A DNA stretch of 64,000 nucleotides from Paraburkholderia polaris (lineage in GTDB: Bacteria > Pseudomonadota > Gammaproteobacteria > Burkholderiales > Burkholderiaceae), in contig NZ_JABBGJ010000003.1 in NCBI RefSeq assembly GCF_012927345.1, positions 1-64,000 on the forward strand, given 5' to 3'. Position 1 is the stretch's first letter, and each line of letters starts with the position of its first letter. Below the pieces are notes generated by a model that was not told the DNA's origin, searched no databases, and saw only the letters and a list, made by a program, of their open reading frames with translations. Shown here one piece after another: positions 45,407 to 55,335 of this stretch. Both the position numbers and the translations under genes were made by a program.

Positions 45407-48151
45407 TTACCAATGCATGCCGGCGCCGACCGACGCGCCGAACTGGCCGCGCGAGTCCGAGGTGCCTTGCACCTTGTAGACCCACTTGCCGGTTTCAGAC
45501 AGTTGCGACACGCCGATGGCGATTGCCGACTGGCCGCCGTAGGTGCCCGCAGCCATTGCGACCATGCCGTGACCCGGCAATACGGCTTGCGGCAAGCCCG
45601 CAGCCGCCAGTGCCGTTGCCGTGCCGCGGTAGGCATCGCGGCGAGCGGAGCGGATCTGGTCGTTGGTGTAGCTGTTGGCCTGACCGACCGCGCCGTTCAT
45701 GCTCTGCTGCAACTGATTGACGTTGACTGCGTCCGTACCTTGCACCCCGGCTGCCACGTTGGTGATCTGACGCTCCGCACCCGCAGCGCCGACCGACACC
45801 GTGTTCGCGCGATCCGCGACTGAGCCTTGGCCTAACGCGACCGCGTTGTCGGCGCTCGCGTTCGCTGAGGCGCCGAGCGCGGTGGCGTTATTGCCGCTTG
45901 CGATCGAGTTCGCGCCGATGGCCACCGCGTTCGTTCCGGTGGCTTGCGCGTTCGCACCTGAAGCGACGGAGTGCGTACCGGTTGCTACCGCGCCTTCGGT
46001 ATCGCGATCGCCTTCCGCGCTGAAGAACGGGTTGGCGGTATTGACTGTGATGTTGCTGACCGCGCCGTTGATGGCCGCGTTCAACTGACCGAGGTTGACC
46101 GCATCGCTTGCGTCGACGCCGTCCGCGACGTTGTGAATCGCGGTGCCGGCATCGCCACCGAGCGTCACGCTGTTCTTGTTGACGGTGCCGTCGGCGTTCT
46201 GGTCGTACATCACTGCGCCGTCGAGCTTGGCGGCAGTGGCGGCCGATTGGTCGCTGACCGCCTTCAACTGCGCGACGTTGACGGCGTCGGTGTCGGCGGT
46301 GCCGGCTGCGACGTTGGTGATCTGACGTTCGCTGCCTGCCGAGCCGACCGAGACGCTGTTTGCGCGGTCGGCGATCGAGCCTTGGCCGAGTGCGACGGAG
46401 TTGTCGGCTGTGGCGCTCGCGCCTTGGCCCAATGCAACCGAACCGGCCGTCGTTGCCGCGGCCATATTGCCGAGCGCGACGCTGCCGAATGCGGTGGCCG
46501 AGGAATTGCTGCCGATCGCGGTGGCGAGCGGGCCAGTTGCTGTTGCGCCGCCGCCTACTGCCGTGTCGCCCGTGTCGCTGGCGACGGAGTTGGCGCCGAC
46601 CGCCGTCGAGATCGTGCCGGTTGCTGTGGCGAGGGTGCCGACTGCGGTGCTGTCGGAGGCGTTCGCCAACGCGGTCGTACCGGCGGCAAAAGATTTCTCG
46701 CCCGACGCGCCGGCGCCGCTGCCGATTGCGACCGAGTGGTCGCCGGTGGCGGACGCATCGTCACCGCTGCCGTCGATACCGGTCGCCTTGAAATAGCGCG
46801 ACGCGCTGGCGGTGGCGGCAGCCAGCTGGCTGACGTTGACGGCGTCGGTGGCTTCCGTGCCGGCTGCGACGTTGGTGATCTGGCGTTCGCTGCCGGCCGA
46901 GCCGACCGAAACGGTATTGGCGCGATCGGCGACTGAGCCTTGGCCCAACGCGACAGAACCAGCCGCAGCGGCGCTCGAACCTTGGCCCAATGCGACGGAA
47001 CCGTCGGCGCTGGCTTCAGCCATGTTGCCGAGCGCGACGCTGCCCAATGCCGTTGCGGATGAATTGGCTCCAATCGCAGTGGCGGCCGCGCCCGTTGCTT
47101 CTGCACCTGCGCCTACTGCGGTGGCTACCGAGGCGTCGGCAACGGAATTGGCACCGAGCGCAGTCGAGCTTCTATCGGTCGAGGAGGCGTTGTAGCCGAC
47201 TGCGACGGAATTGGTCTGCGTAGCGCTGGCGTTTGCGCCGGCTGCGACTGAGTGCGTGCCGTTTGCGGCTGCATCGTCGGAATCATCGCCGGCGCCATCA
47301 GCTTTGAAGTAGCGCAGGGTGCCGCTTTGGGCGAGCGTATTGACCTTGCCGTCGACAGCGCTCAACTGGCTGACATTGACTGCGTCGGTGGGGGCAGCGC
47401 CAGCCGCGACGTTCGTCACACGGCGTTCATTGTCGGCGGAGCCGACCGATACTTCGCCGGTTGTGGTGGTGGCGACGACGGGTGTGGCGCCTGCGCCGGT
47501 CGGCACGACAGCTGCCGCATTCAGATTGGCGGTGGTGGTCGAGTTTGCGCCCAAGGCGACGCTATTGGCAGTCGATGCGGTCGCGCCGTAGCCGAGCGCT
47601 ACAGCGTTGGTTCCCATGGCCGTGCTGTACGCACCTAGTGCGGTGGCGCCTTGCTCCAAGGCGTTGGAGAGGCCTCCGAGTGCCGTGCTGTAGTCGGCTG
47701 TTGCCCAGGCCGCGGATCCGTTCGCCGTGGAACTGACTCCGCTGGCGACTGTGCTAAAGCCGATTGCGGTAGCACCTCTTTGGGACGCGAGCGCGGTGGT
47801 ACCCAATGCGACAGCGCCGACGTCCATTGCTTTTGCCCCGTCGCCGATTGCTGCCGAGCTCTGCCCCGATGCAAGCGCTCCGCCACCGGCAGCAACGGTT
47901 CCGGCTGCCGTGGCTTGCGCATTCTGGGTCAAGCCGGCGGTCGACGGATCGGCGGCAAAGTAATAGGTTGCCGCGGTGCTCTGAGCATGTGCTACAGACA
48001 CCCCACCCATCAACGCCGCCCCAGCCAACACCGCTTGCGCAATCGCCAGTTTCCGCGCGGTGCCGCGTTTCGTCTTCGACCGAGCCGTTTCCGACGTGGC
48101 CACCCACGTTCCCGTCGCTTCACACCAGACCGATTTGTAAATTTTATTCAT
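45407..48151 (-). CDS. Trimeric autotransporter adhesin (YadA-like)
   Basis: A 914-residue secreted surface adhesin. It starts with the extended signal peptide region 'MNKIYKSVWCEATGTWV', and cleavage is likely at AHA-QST (about 56). A head/stalk region of many 14-residue YadA head repeats ('SVALGQGS', 'SATAIGANS' types) follows, with 'DAVNVSQL' neck motifs at about 270, 480, 670, 740 and 860. The C-terminal anchor (about 850-914) includes 'RDAYRGTATALAAAGLPQA' and ends in W. Trimers are anchored in the outer membrane and usually mediate attachment. The gene ends a long region and its upstream DNA is notably AT-rich. Confidence 0.93.
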   Translation of the reverse strand: MNKIYKSVWCEATGTWVATSETARSKTKRGTARKLAIAQAVLAGAALMGGVSVAHAQSTAATYYFAADPSTAGLTQNAQATAAGTVAAGGGALASGQSSAAIGDGAKAMDVGAVALGTTALASQRGATAIGFSTVASGVSSTANGSAAWATADYSTALGGLSNALEQGATALGAYSTAMGTNAVALGYGATASTANSVALGANSTTTANLNAAAVVPTGAGATPVVATTTTGEVSVGSADNERRVTNVAAGAAPTDAVNVSQLSAVDGKVNTLAQSGTLRYFKADGAGDDSDDAAANGTHSVAAGANASATQTNSVAVGYNASSTDRSSTALGANSVADASVATAVGAGAEATGAAATAIGANSSATALGSVALGNMAEASADGSVALGQGSSAAAAGSVALGQGSVADRANTVSVGSAGSERQITNVAAGTEATDAVNVSQLAAATASASRYFKATGIDGSGDDASATGDHSVAIGSGAGASGEKSFAAGTTALANASDSTAVGTLATATGTISTAVGANSVASDTGDTAVGGGATATGPLATAIGSNSSATAFGSVALGNMAAATTAGSVALGQGASATADNSVALGQGSIADRANSVSVGSAGSERQITNVAAGTADTDAVNVAQLKAVSDQSAATAAKLDGAVMYDQNADGTVNKNSVTLGGDAGTAIHNVADGVDASDAVNLGQLNAAINGAVSNITVNTANPFFSAEGDRDTEGAVATGTHSVASGANAQATGTNAVAIGANSIASGNNATALGASANASADNAVALGQGSVADRANTVSVGAAGAERQITNVAAGVQGTDAVNVNQLQQSMNGAVGQANSYTNDQIRSARRDAYRGTATALAAAGLPQAVLPGHGMVAMAAGTYGGQSAIAIGVSQLSETGKWVYKVQGTSDSRGQFGASVGAGMHW

Positions 48152-48757
48152 GCTTTCAGAAAACTCCGCGGAATTACGAGCATGGACGGCACGTGAAAGC
48201 ATGCTGATTCGAAAAAGGCGTCATCGCCCTGATTTTTCGCGCACAAATAGAACATATCGACCGCGGTTATTTCCGTCGTCCGTTTTCCGTGTCCTGCTGA
48301 ATTATTCGCGCGTCCGAATCGCCTGCGTCACGCTCTTAAGTCCACTGGATTAAGTGCATGGGCGATGATCGGCGGGATTGTCAGACCTGGCGGGGGAGGG
48401 CGGAATAAGCAAATTCCTAAATGGGTGAAAATAAATAACTCGTTGTATTTAAATTTGAGTAAATGTTTTTTAGTTGTTAAAAATAAAGAATAGTCTTGTT
48501 TTGTCTTATGAAAAAATCAACAACATAAGAATGTAATAATTTATCGTTTTTAAAATTTATTTGATCCGATGCGGATTAGTTGCCGACTTTCTTACGCAAA
48601 TCCGACTGCGTGTCATCAAGGCGTCGGAAATCGCTGACAGAATCGTGTCTGGGTCCGGCCGCGCTCCTGTTTCTCGACGCGTCAAACCGGTATCTACATC
48701 AACCGCCGGCCCCGGCAAACGTTCTACAATGACGGTTGTTCTCCGAAGTGAGTTTTC
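48152..48757. other. AT-rich upstream region of the adhesin gene
   Basis: About 600 bases without a gene. The block near 48395-48570 is strikingly AT-rich for this genome. It contains the dyad TCTTATG / CATAAGA (48504-48510 and 48524-48530). The region serves two divergent genes, the adhesin (minus) and the YVTN protein (plus). It may bind a silencer such as an H-NS-like protein; this is inference. Confidence 0.6.
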
Positions 48758-49777
48758 ATGCGTAAATTTTTTCTTCCCGGCTTGACTGCCGCGTTCGCCG
48801 CAGGTGTGGCACTGGTCGCCGCCGCAGGCTTTTTTTCTCCGGCGGCCCACGCCAACAACGTGATCGTGCTCAATTCCGGCGAAGCCACGCTGAGCCTGAT
48901 CGACGAGACCACCCGCCAGGTCGTCGGCACGGTGCCGACGGGCAAGGAACCGCATCACCTGATGGCCACGCCGGACAATTCGTCGCTGATCGTCGCCAAC
49001 TCGGTATCCAACAACCTGATGTTCGTCGACCCGAAGACGGGCCAGGTCCAGCGCTGGGTCGAGAACATTGAGGATCCTTACCAGATCGGCTTTTCGCCCG
49101 ACCGTAAGTGGCTCGTCACCACCGGGCTGCGTCTGGACCGCCTCGACATCTATCATTACGACAGCCAGAAAAACCAGATGGCGCTGGCCTCGCGTCTGCC
49201 GCTCGCGGTGATGCCGAGCCACATGGCGTTCACCAATGACAGCAAGACGGTTTTCGTCACGCTGCAGGTGTCGGGTGAGCTGGCCGCGATCGATCTGGCC
49301 ACGCAAACCGTCAAGTGGAAGATGAAAGTCGGCAAGGTGCCGGCCGGCCTGTGGATGACACCGGGCGAGAAGTACCTGCTGATCGGCATGACCGGCGCGG
49401 ATTACGTCGCCGTGGTCGACTGGCGCAACCAGAAAATCGTCAAAACGATCCAGACAGGTAAGGGTGCGCACAATTTCCGTTCGCTGGCTGACGGTAAGCA
49501 TGTGGCGGTGTCGAACCGTGTCGCGAGCACGATCAGCATCATTGACGAAGACACGCTCACCAACGTCGGCGACATCACCGGCCTGATGCCGGGGCCGGAC
49601 GACATGGAGCTTTCCGCCGACAAACGCTATCTGTGGGTTACCTTCCGCTTTGCGAAGCATATCGGCATCATCGACCTGAACACGCGTAAGCTGATCCAGA
49701 CGATTGCCGTCGGCCGTTCGCCGCACGGTATCTATTTCTTCAATCGCGCGCCGGTCACGGCGCCGAACGGCGCTTGA
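48758..49777 (+). CDS. YVTN-family beta-propeller repeat protein
   Basis: A 339-residue exported protein with a signal peptide ending at AHA-NN (about residue 32). It carries repeated propeller blades ('NVIVLNSGEATLSLIDETT', 'HHLMATPDNSSLIVANSVSNN', 'PHGIYFFNR') typical of YVTN/YncE proteins. No catalytic motif is seen, so it is likely periplasmic and binding. It precedes the fatty acid hydroxylase-family gene by 31 bases on the same strand, perhaps as one operon. Confidence 0.85.
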   Translation: MRKFFLPGLTAAFAAGVALVAAAGFFSPAAHANNVIVLNSGEATLSLIDETTRQVVGTVPTGKEPHHLMATPDNSSLIVANSVSNNLMFVDPKTGQVQRWVENIEDPYQIGFSPDRKWLVTTGLRLDRLDIYHYDSQKNQMALASRLPLAVMPSHMAFTNDSKTVFVTLQVSGELAAIDLATQTVKWKMKVGKVPAGLWMTPGEKYLLIGMTGADYVAVVDWRNQKIVKTIQTGKGAHNFRSLADGKHVAVSNRVASTISIIDEDTLTNVGDITGLMPGPDDMELSADKRYLWVTFRFAKHIGIIDLNTRKLIQTIAVGRSPHGIYFFNRAPVTAPNGA

Positions 49778-49808
49778 TGCTGTAATAAGGAAGTAACAGG
49801 CCGGCACC

Positions 49809-50807
49809 ATGTTCCATCTGATTTTTTCTTCTCTCGACAGCTTCGTCTCGGCGGTGCAGACGCTGCTGTACATCGACGTGGTGCAGCCGTTGCTGTTCCG
49901 CTTCGATCTGATGGGCTATGACGAAGATACCTACGACAGCCTGTATTGGGTGATCGTCGGCGTCTTCGAGGTGGTGGCGATGTACGCGGTCCTGCGCCCG
50001 CTCGAGGCGCTCCGCCCGGTGGAGCAGTGGGAAAACCGCAAGGCAGTGCGCGTCGACGTGATTTACACGTGGATCGCCAAGCTCGGCATCCTCAACCTGT
50101 TCTTCTTTTTCGCGCTACAGCCGTTTTTCGACACCGTGCAGGCTTGGCTGCGGCTGCACAACATCGCGAATATCGAATTCGACAATCTGTGGCCGGGCGT
50201 CACGACGCGGCCGCTCGTCACGTTCGTGATGTATATGCTCGTGCTCGATTTCGCCGGTTACTGGTACCACCGCTGGGAGCATCGGATCGGCGTGTGGTGG
50301 GAATTGCACGCGGTGCATCACAGCCAGCAGCAGATGTCGCTGTGGTCCGACGACCGTAACCATCTGCTCGACGATCTGCTGCAAGCGTCGTTCTTCGCGG
50401 TGATCGCACTGGTGATCGGCGTGCCGCCGTCGCAATTCGTGGTGTTGGTGGCGATCACGAACCTGGCGCAGAGCGTGCAGCACGCGAACATTCGTCTGTA
50501 CTTCGGCTGGCTCGGCGAGCGCCTGCTGGTCAGTCCGACTTTCCACCGCCGTCATCACGCGATCGGCTACGGCCATGAAGGCCTGAAGTACGGTTGCAAT
50601 TTCGGTGTGCTGTTCCCCTGGTGGGACATGCTGTTTCGTAGCGTCTCGTGGAATCGGGAGATGGAGCCGACCGGTATCAGTGACCAACTTGAAGGCCGGC
50701 GCTACGGTGACGGTTTCTGGGCGCAGCACTGGCTTGCCTTCGTGCGCATCGCCGGACGGCTTTCGTCAAAGCGTCGCACCGAGGGCAGCGACGCCGCGCC
50801 GGTTTGA
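49809..50807 (+). CDS. Fatty acid hydroxylase/sterol desaturase-family membrane enzyme
   Basis: A 332-residue diiron membrane enzyme. It has several hydrophobic segments and the three histidine boxes: HRWEH (about 154), HAVHH (about 167) and HRRHH (about 247), which bind two irons. It resembles bacterial sterol desaturase/fatty acid hydroxylase proteins that hydroxylate or desaturate lipid chains. AAGGAAG precedes the start. It may act with the upstream propeller protein, but that link is only positional. The substrate is unknown. Confidence 0.88.
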   Translation: MFHLIFSSLDSFVSAVQTLLYIDVVQPLLFRFDLMGYDEDTYDSLYWVIVGVFEVVAMYAVLRPLEALRPVEQWENRKAVRVDVIYTWIAKLGILNLFFFFALQPFFDTVQAWLRLHNIANIEFDNLWPGVTTRPLVTFVMYMLVLDFAGYWYHRWEHRIGVWWELHAVHHSQQQMSLWSDDRNHLLDDLLQASFFAVIALVIGVPPSQFVVLVAITNLAQSVQHANIRLYFGWLGERLLVSPTFHRRHHAIGYGHEGLKYGCNFGVLFPWWDMLFRSVSWNREMEPTGISDQLEGRRYGDGFWAQHWLAFVRIAGRLSSKRRTEGSDAAPV

Positions 50808-51002
50808 GCATTCTTCCTCTCACGCCGCCGGTTTTCCCGGCGGCGCGTCACGTGGTTTATCCTGTCCACGTTTGCGCGCACGTTCCTGGTTCGTTTTCTG
50901 GTCTGCATTCCGGTCCGCGTTCAGATCCGTTTGCCGGACCCGCCGCCGGTTCGTCGCGCTGTTCTCCTTATTCCATTGTTTTGCTCACCGGCACTGGCTC
51001 GC

Positions 51003-51833
51003 ATGAATGATCTGTTGCGCTCGTTCGGGCGTGCGCTCGCAAGCGCGCTCCACCCGCGCATGCTCTGGCTGACCTTCCTGCCGTTTCTGGCGGCAACGGT
51101 CGGGTGGGGCGTGATCCTGTGGTATTCCTGGCAGACGCTGATCGGCGCCACCCGCACGTGGCTCGAAAGCTGGTCGTTCACCGTCACGCTTTACCATCTG
51201 TTCGACTGGCTCGGCTTTTCGGCGCTGCACGCGGCGGTCGCGCCGTTCATCGTGATTGCGATGGCGATTCCGTTGATCGTCGTCACGGTGTTGCTGTTGA
51301 TCGCCACGCTGTCGATGCCGGCTGTGATCCGCTTTCTGTCGGCACGGCAATTTGCCGGCCTTGAAATGCGCCACGGCGGAACGTGGTACGGTAGTCTCGG
51401 TCAGGCGTTGTGGACCACGCTGGTCTGTCTCGTGCTGCTGATCGTCACGTTGCCGCTCTGGCTGGTGCCGCCGTTCTTCGCGTTGATTCCGCCGCTGCTG
51501 TGGGGATGGCTGACGTATCGCGTGATGAGTTACGACGCGCTCGCGCTGCATGCCACGCGTGACGAGCGGCGCGCGTTGGTGCGGCGTTTCCGGCTGCCGC
51601 TGTTGTTGATCGGTATCGCGAGCGGACTGCTGGGTTCGCTGCCTACGCTGCTATGGGCGTCGTCGGTCTGGCTGATCGTGCTGTTCCCGGTGATCACTGC
51701 GGTGACCATCTGGATCTACGCGTTCATCCTCGTGTTCTCGGCGCTGTGGTTCGGCTACTACTGTCTGCGCGCGCTGCAACGCATGCGCGCGGAAGAGCGC
51801 GGCCCGCGGCATGCGGCGCCGGTTCCTTACTGA
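51003..51833 (+). CDS. EI24/CysZ-like integral membrane protein
   Basis: A 276-residue protein with about six membrane segments. The opening 'RSFGRALASALHPRMLWLTFLPFLAATVGW' and the 'FLSARQFAGLEMRHGG' region match the EI24 domain (CysZ family, associated with sulfate uptake). The frame is open from 50931, but the ATG at 51003 gives the expected N terminus. It is unlinked to cysteine genes here and its job in this species is unclear. Confidence 0.8.
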   Translation: MNDLLRSFGRALASALHPRMLWLTFLPFLAATVGWGVILWYSWQTLIGATRTWLESWSFTVTLYHLFDWLGFSALHAAVAPFIVIAMAIPLIVVTVLLLIATLSMPAVIRFLSARQFAGLEMRHGGTWYGSLGQALWTTLVCLVLLIVTLPLWLVPPFFALIPPLLWGWLTYRVMSYDALALHATRDERRALVRRFRLPLLLIGIASGLLGSLPTLLWASSVWLIVLFPVITAVTIWIYAFILVFSALWFGYYCLRALQRMRAEERGPRHAAPVPY

Positions 51834-51864
51834 TGAATTACTAAATTAAGCGAAAGAGGCGGCA

Positions 51865-52695
51865 ATGGCATTTGGCGTCATCATCATCGGCGACGAAATC
51901 CTGTCGGGCAGACGTATCGACAAGCATCTGCCGAAGGTCATCGAATTGCTGGGCGCGCGCGGGCTGTCGCTCAGCTGGGCGGAATATATCGGCGACGAGC
52001 CGGAGCGCATCACAGCAACGCTGCGACGCACGTTCGCGTCGGGCGACATCGTGTTTTCCACGGGTGGCATCGGCGCCACGCCGGACGACCACACCCGCCA
52101 GTGCGCGGCAGCCGCGCTCGGCGTGCCGCTCGAACTGCATCCGGAGGCCGCGAAGCTGATTCAGGAGCGCATCCGTGACATGCATCCGGCGAACTCGGCT
52201 ACGCCGCTCGATCTGGAAACGCCTGAGAACCGGCATCGTCTGAATATGGGCACGTATCCGCAGGGCGCATCGATCATTCCCAACGGCTACAACAAGATTC
52301 CGGGCTTCTCGATCAATCAGCACCACTTCGTGCCGGGGTTCCCGGTCATGGCGTGGCCGATGATCGAGTGGGTGCTGGATACGCAGTACGCGCATCTGCA
52401 TCACGCGATGCCGCACGCGGAAAAGTCATTGCTGGTCTTCGAGCTGCCGGAATCGCGCCTGACGCCGTTGATGGAAAAGATCGAACACGATTTTCCGGGC
52501 GTGCGAGTGTTCAGCCTGCCGAGCGTGGGCGATTCTGAGCGCGGCGGCGTGTATGCGCGGCATCACATCGATCTCGGTGTGAAGGGCGAACCGGAAGCGG
52601 TGGCGGCGGCCTTCGTGAAGCTGCGCGAAGGCGTGCATCTGTTGGGCGGCGATATTGTCGAGCCTGAGGCGGCTGCGGCTAAACCGCGCGGTTGA
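51865..52695 (+). CDS. CinA/MoaB N-domain protein (molybdopterin-binding fold)
   Basis: A 276-residue protein with the MoCF-biosynthesis/CinA N-terminal fold: 'IIIGDEILSGRRIDKHLP', 'VFSTGGIGATPDDHTR'. The second CinA domain (nicotinamide nucleotide amidase) is absent, as in other short CinA-like proteins. This class is often annotated as competence/damage-inducible protein A. A GAAAGAGG element lies upstream of the ATG. Its downstream region ends in a GC-rich repeated sequence. Confidence 0.82.
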   Translation: MAFGVIIIGDEILSGRRIDKHLPKVIELLGARGLSLSWAEYIGDEPERITATLRRTFASGDIVFSTGGIGATPDDHTRQCAAAALGVPLELHPEAAKLIQERIRDMHPANSATPLDLETPENRHRLNMGTYPQGASIIPNGYNKIPGFSINQHHFVPGFPVMAWPMIEWVLDTQYAHLHHAMPHAEKSLLVFELPESRLTPLMEKIEHDFPGVRVFSLPSVGDSERGGVYARHHIDLGVKGEPEAVAAAFVKLREGVHLLGGDIVEPEAAAAKPRG

Positions 52696-52805
52696 GTCGC
52701 GGTCGAGTCGCGCTTGAGCCGCGGTTTAGCCGCAGCCCACGCCACCCTTCCTGCGGGCGCGCTTGCGCCCGTGCCTGACTTAAGACTCGACGAACCGGTC
52801 AACAA

Positions 52806-53270
52806 TCAGGCGCCGATCCACGGCAACCCGCGAAAGCACCAGCCCGACACCGTCTTCCGATGCCCCTGGCCGTCCTTGTCGCCTTCGAAGCCTTCCAGCA
52901 GGTCGTACGCCTTGGTATAGCCCGCCTGGGTGGCGGCGATCGCGGCGAGCTTCGAGCGTGCGGCGCTGCGGCACAAAAACAGCACCGGCGTATCGGGCGA
53001 GGCCGCCTGGCTCAGTTGCTGAAGGAATTCCTGGTTCGGCACGGCGCCCGGATAGCGCGTCCATTCCACATGCGCGTATTGCCCGTCGCCGATAACCGGC
53101 CGGCCAACCCAATCGAGTTCGGCACGGGTGCGCACGTCGACGAGACGCGTGCGCGGATCGAGTTGCAGCAGTTCGAACGCCTCGGCGGGCGATATCGCGC
53201 CCGCATAGGGCAACTGACTCTCGGTGCGGCGTTTGTCCGCCTGGGCGTACAACTGTTCGAGCGTGCTCAT
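52806..53270 (-). CDS. Rhodanese-like domain protein
   Basis: A 154-residue single-domain rhodanese with the active-site loop C-R-S-A-A-R-S (C100) and 'RLVDVRTRAELDWVG'. It likely carries sulfane sulfur. The ATG at 53270 has AAGGAGG 8 bases upstream. It is divergent from glnA, with more than 430 bases in between that hold the glnA control region. Confidence 0.88.
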   Translation of the reverse strand: MSTLEQLYAQADKRRTESQLPYAGAISPAEAFELLQLDPRTRLVDVRTRAELDWVGRPVIGDGQYAHVEWTRYPGAVPNQEFLQQLSQAASPDTPVLFLCRSAARSKLAAIAATQAGYTKAYDLLEGFEGDKDGQGHRKTVSGWCFRGLPWIGA

Positions 53271-53377
53271 GAGCGCAAACCTCCTTCGGACCAAATGATT
53301 ATTCTAGCGCGCGGCGTGCGGTGCGCATGCGGTTCGGAGGCGGCATCTCGTCCGCACGAAGCAAGACGATCGTGGCT

Positions 53378-53415
53378 CTATTTTGGTGCATATTTCTGCA
53401 AATGCACCAAAATAG
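53378..53415. promoter_or_regulatory. 14-bp perfect inverted repeat upstream of glnA (candidate NtrC enhancer)
   Basis: CTATTTTGGTGCAT (53378-53391) and its exact complement (53402-53415) flank a 10-base spacer. GGTGCA/TGCACC half-sites are those of NtrC sites, although the inward/outward order differs from the enteric consensus. It lies about 150 bases upstream of the sigma-54 promoter, where an enhancer is expected. Confidence 0.6.
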
Positions 53416-53558
53416 ACATGTCGCTCGTTGCTTATTTTATGGATGCACTAACCCGGTGCGTTATGTCGCGCAGAGATTTCGGGGCCGCATGCTGTTCGGT
53501 GCGCCCATTCCCCGCAAACGCGCGTGCAGGGCGGTTTTGCGCCGGGTTGGCGCATACA

Positions 53559-53574
53559 TGGCACAGAAGCTGCT
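53559..53574 (+). promoter_or_regulatory. Sigma-54 promoter of glnA
   Basis: TGGCAC-agaag-CTGCT: the GG (53560-53561) and GC (53572-53573) dinucleotides are exactly 10 bases apart, as sigma-54 needs. It sits about 135 bases before the glnA start. Confidence 0.8.
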
Positions 53575-53709
53575 TTATTGGTGCCGATCGATTTGTTCCA
53601 GCAGGCTTTTATGTTCATCCTCAACGATAGAGGGGTGGACGCGCCGGGACGGGTCAGCTAGATTGGGCGGCGGCTGAATCCGCCGAATTCGTTAATCAGG
53701 AGATAGGTT

Positions 53710-55125
53710 ATGAGTAAATCCGTGGCCGACGTCGTTCAACTCGTCAAAGACGAAGACGTCAAGTTTGTCGACTTTCGTTTCACCGACACGCGCGGCAAAG
53801 AGCAACACGTTTCGGTGCCGGTGTCGGCATTCGATGAAGACAAGTTCGAAAGCGGCCATGCGTTTGACGGTTCGTCGATTGCCGGCTGGAAGGGCATCGA
53901 AGCATCGGACATGCTGCTGATCCCGGACGCGAACACCGCCTTCATCGACCCGTTCTACGAAGAGTCGACCCTCGTCTTAACCTGCGACGTCGTCGAACCG
54001 GCTGACGGCAAGGGCTACGAGCGCGACCCGCGCTCGCTGGCCAAGCGCGCTGAGGCGTACCTGAAGAGCACGGGTCTGGGCGACACGGCATTCTTCGGTC
54101 CGGAACCGGAATTCTTCATTTTCGACTCGATCAAGTTCGGCACCGACCAATCGGGCACGTTCGTCAAGATCGGTTCGGAAGAAGCGCCTTGGTCGTCGGC
54201 CATGGACTTCGAAGGCGGCAACACCGGTCACCGTCCGGGCACGAAGGGCGGCTACTTCCCGGTCGCTCCGGTCGACACGTTCCAGGACATCCGTTCGGAA
54301 ATGTGCCTGTTGCTCGAACAGATCGGCATCCCGGTCGAAGTGCATCACCACGAAGTCGCGGGCCAGGGCCAGAACGAAATCGGCACCAAGTTCTCGACGC
54401 TGGTGCAACGCGCCGACTGGCTGCAGCAAATGAAGTACATCATCCACAACGTCGCGCACACGTACGGCAAGACCGCTACGTTCATGCCGAAGCCGGTGGT
54501 TGGCGATAACGGTTCGGGCATGCACGTTCACCAGTCGATCTGGAAAGACGGCGCGAACCTGTTCGCAGGCAACGGTTACGCAGGTCTGTCGGAATTCGCG
54601 TTGTTCTACATCGGCGGCATCATCAAGCATGCTCGCGCGCTGAACGCGATCACGAACCCGTCGACGAACTCGTACAAGCGCCTCGTGCCGCACTTCGAAG
54701 CACCGGTGAAGCTGGCTTACTCGGCTCGCAACCGTTCGGCATCGATCCGCATTCCGCACGTGTCGAACCCGAAGGGCCGCCGTATCGAAACGCGTTTCCC
54801 GGATCCGATGGCGAATCCGTACCTGTGCTTCTCCGCGCTGATGATGGCGGGTCTGGACGGCGTGCAGAACAAGATTCATCCGGGCGAAGCTGCCGACAAG
54901 AACCTGTACGACCTGCCGCCGGAAGAGGATGCAAAGATCCCGACCGTGTGTGCCGGCCTCGACCAGGCACTGGACGCACTCGACGCAGATCGTGAGTTCC
55001 TGACGCGCGGTGGCGTGTTCACGGATTCGATGCTCGACGCGTACATCGAACTGAAGACGGGCGAGCTGCAACGCTATCGTCAGTCGGTGCACCCGATCGA
55101 ATTCGAAATGTACTACTCGCTGTAA
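53710..55125 (+). CDS. glnA: Glutamine synthetase type I
   Basis: A 471-residue glutamine synthetase, the full length of the GSI-beta type. It has '[16 protein letters not shown]' (about residues 56-71), the ATP/metal blocks '[10 protein letters not shown]' and '[10 protein letters not shown]', and the adenylylation site N-L-Y-D-L-P-P with Y400. It makes glutamine from glutamate, ammonia and ATP in the cytoplasm. A good AGGAG site lies upstream. It is controlled by a sigma-54 promoter and a probable NtrC enhancer, and is followed by a strong terminator and then ntrB-ntrC. Confidence 0.98.
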   Translation: MSKSVADVVQLVKDEDVKFVDFRFTDTRGKEQHVSVPVSAFDEDKFESGHAFDGSSIAGWKGIEASDMLLIPDANTAFIDPFYEESTLVLTCDVVEPADGKGYERDPRSLAKRAEAYLKSTGLGDTAFFGPEPEFFIFDSIKFGTDQSGTFVKIGSEEAPWSSAMDFEGGNTGHRPGTKGGYFPVAPVDTFQDIRSEMCLLLEQIGIPVEVHHHEVAGQGQNEIGTKFSTLVQRADWLQQMKYIIHNVAHTYGKTATFMPKPVVGDNGSGMHVHQSIWKDGANLFAGNGYAGLSEFALFYIGGIIKHARALNAITNPSTNSYKRLVPHFEAPVKLAYSARNRSASIRIPHVSNPKGRRIETRFPDPMANPYLCFSALMMAGLDGVQNKIHPGEAADKNLYDLPPEEDAKIPTVCAGLDQALDALDADREFLTRGGVFTDSMLDAYIELKTGELQRYRQSVHPIEFEMYYSL

Positions 55126-55189
55126 GCGGCAATGGCGCTTCGCCCTTTAAACGGCGAAGCGCTTTGCCCGACGCTCGCGATCGGTCACG

Positions 55190-55216
55190 AAGGGACGGCG
55201 GCGCCGTCCCTTTTTT
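55190..55216 (+). terminator. Rho-independent terminator after glnA
   Basis: GGGACGGC (55192-55199), a 3-base loop and GCCGTCCC (55203-55210), followed by six T (55211-55216). An additional hairpin GCGCTTCGCC / GGCGAAGCGC lies just upstream at 55135-55162. Confidence 0.88.
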
Positions 55217-55335
55217 GTTGGACCCGAATTCGTTTGCGGCGTAGGGCAATGAAGCAGGACAGTAGGCAGGACACCAGGCAGGGCAATAAGCGGTACACCT
55301 GATTTATCACCATCTCCTATCGGCCAGACTGCAAG

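Noticed and set aside
53977-55092. 371-codon minus-strand frame opposite glnA
   Set aside because: Antisense to glutamine synthetase, whose motifs are complete; typical R/V/H-rich shadow.
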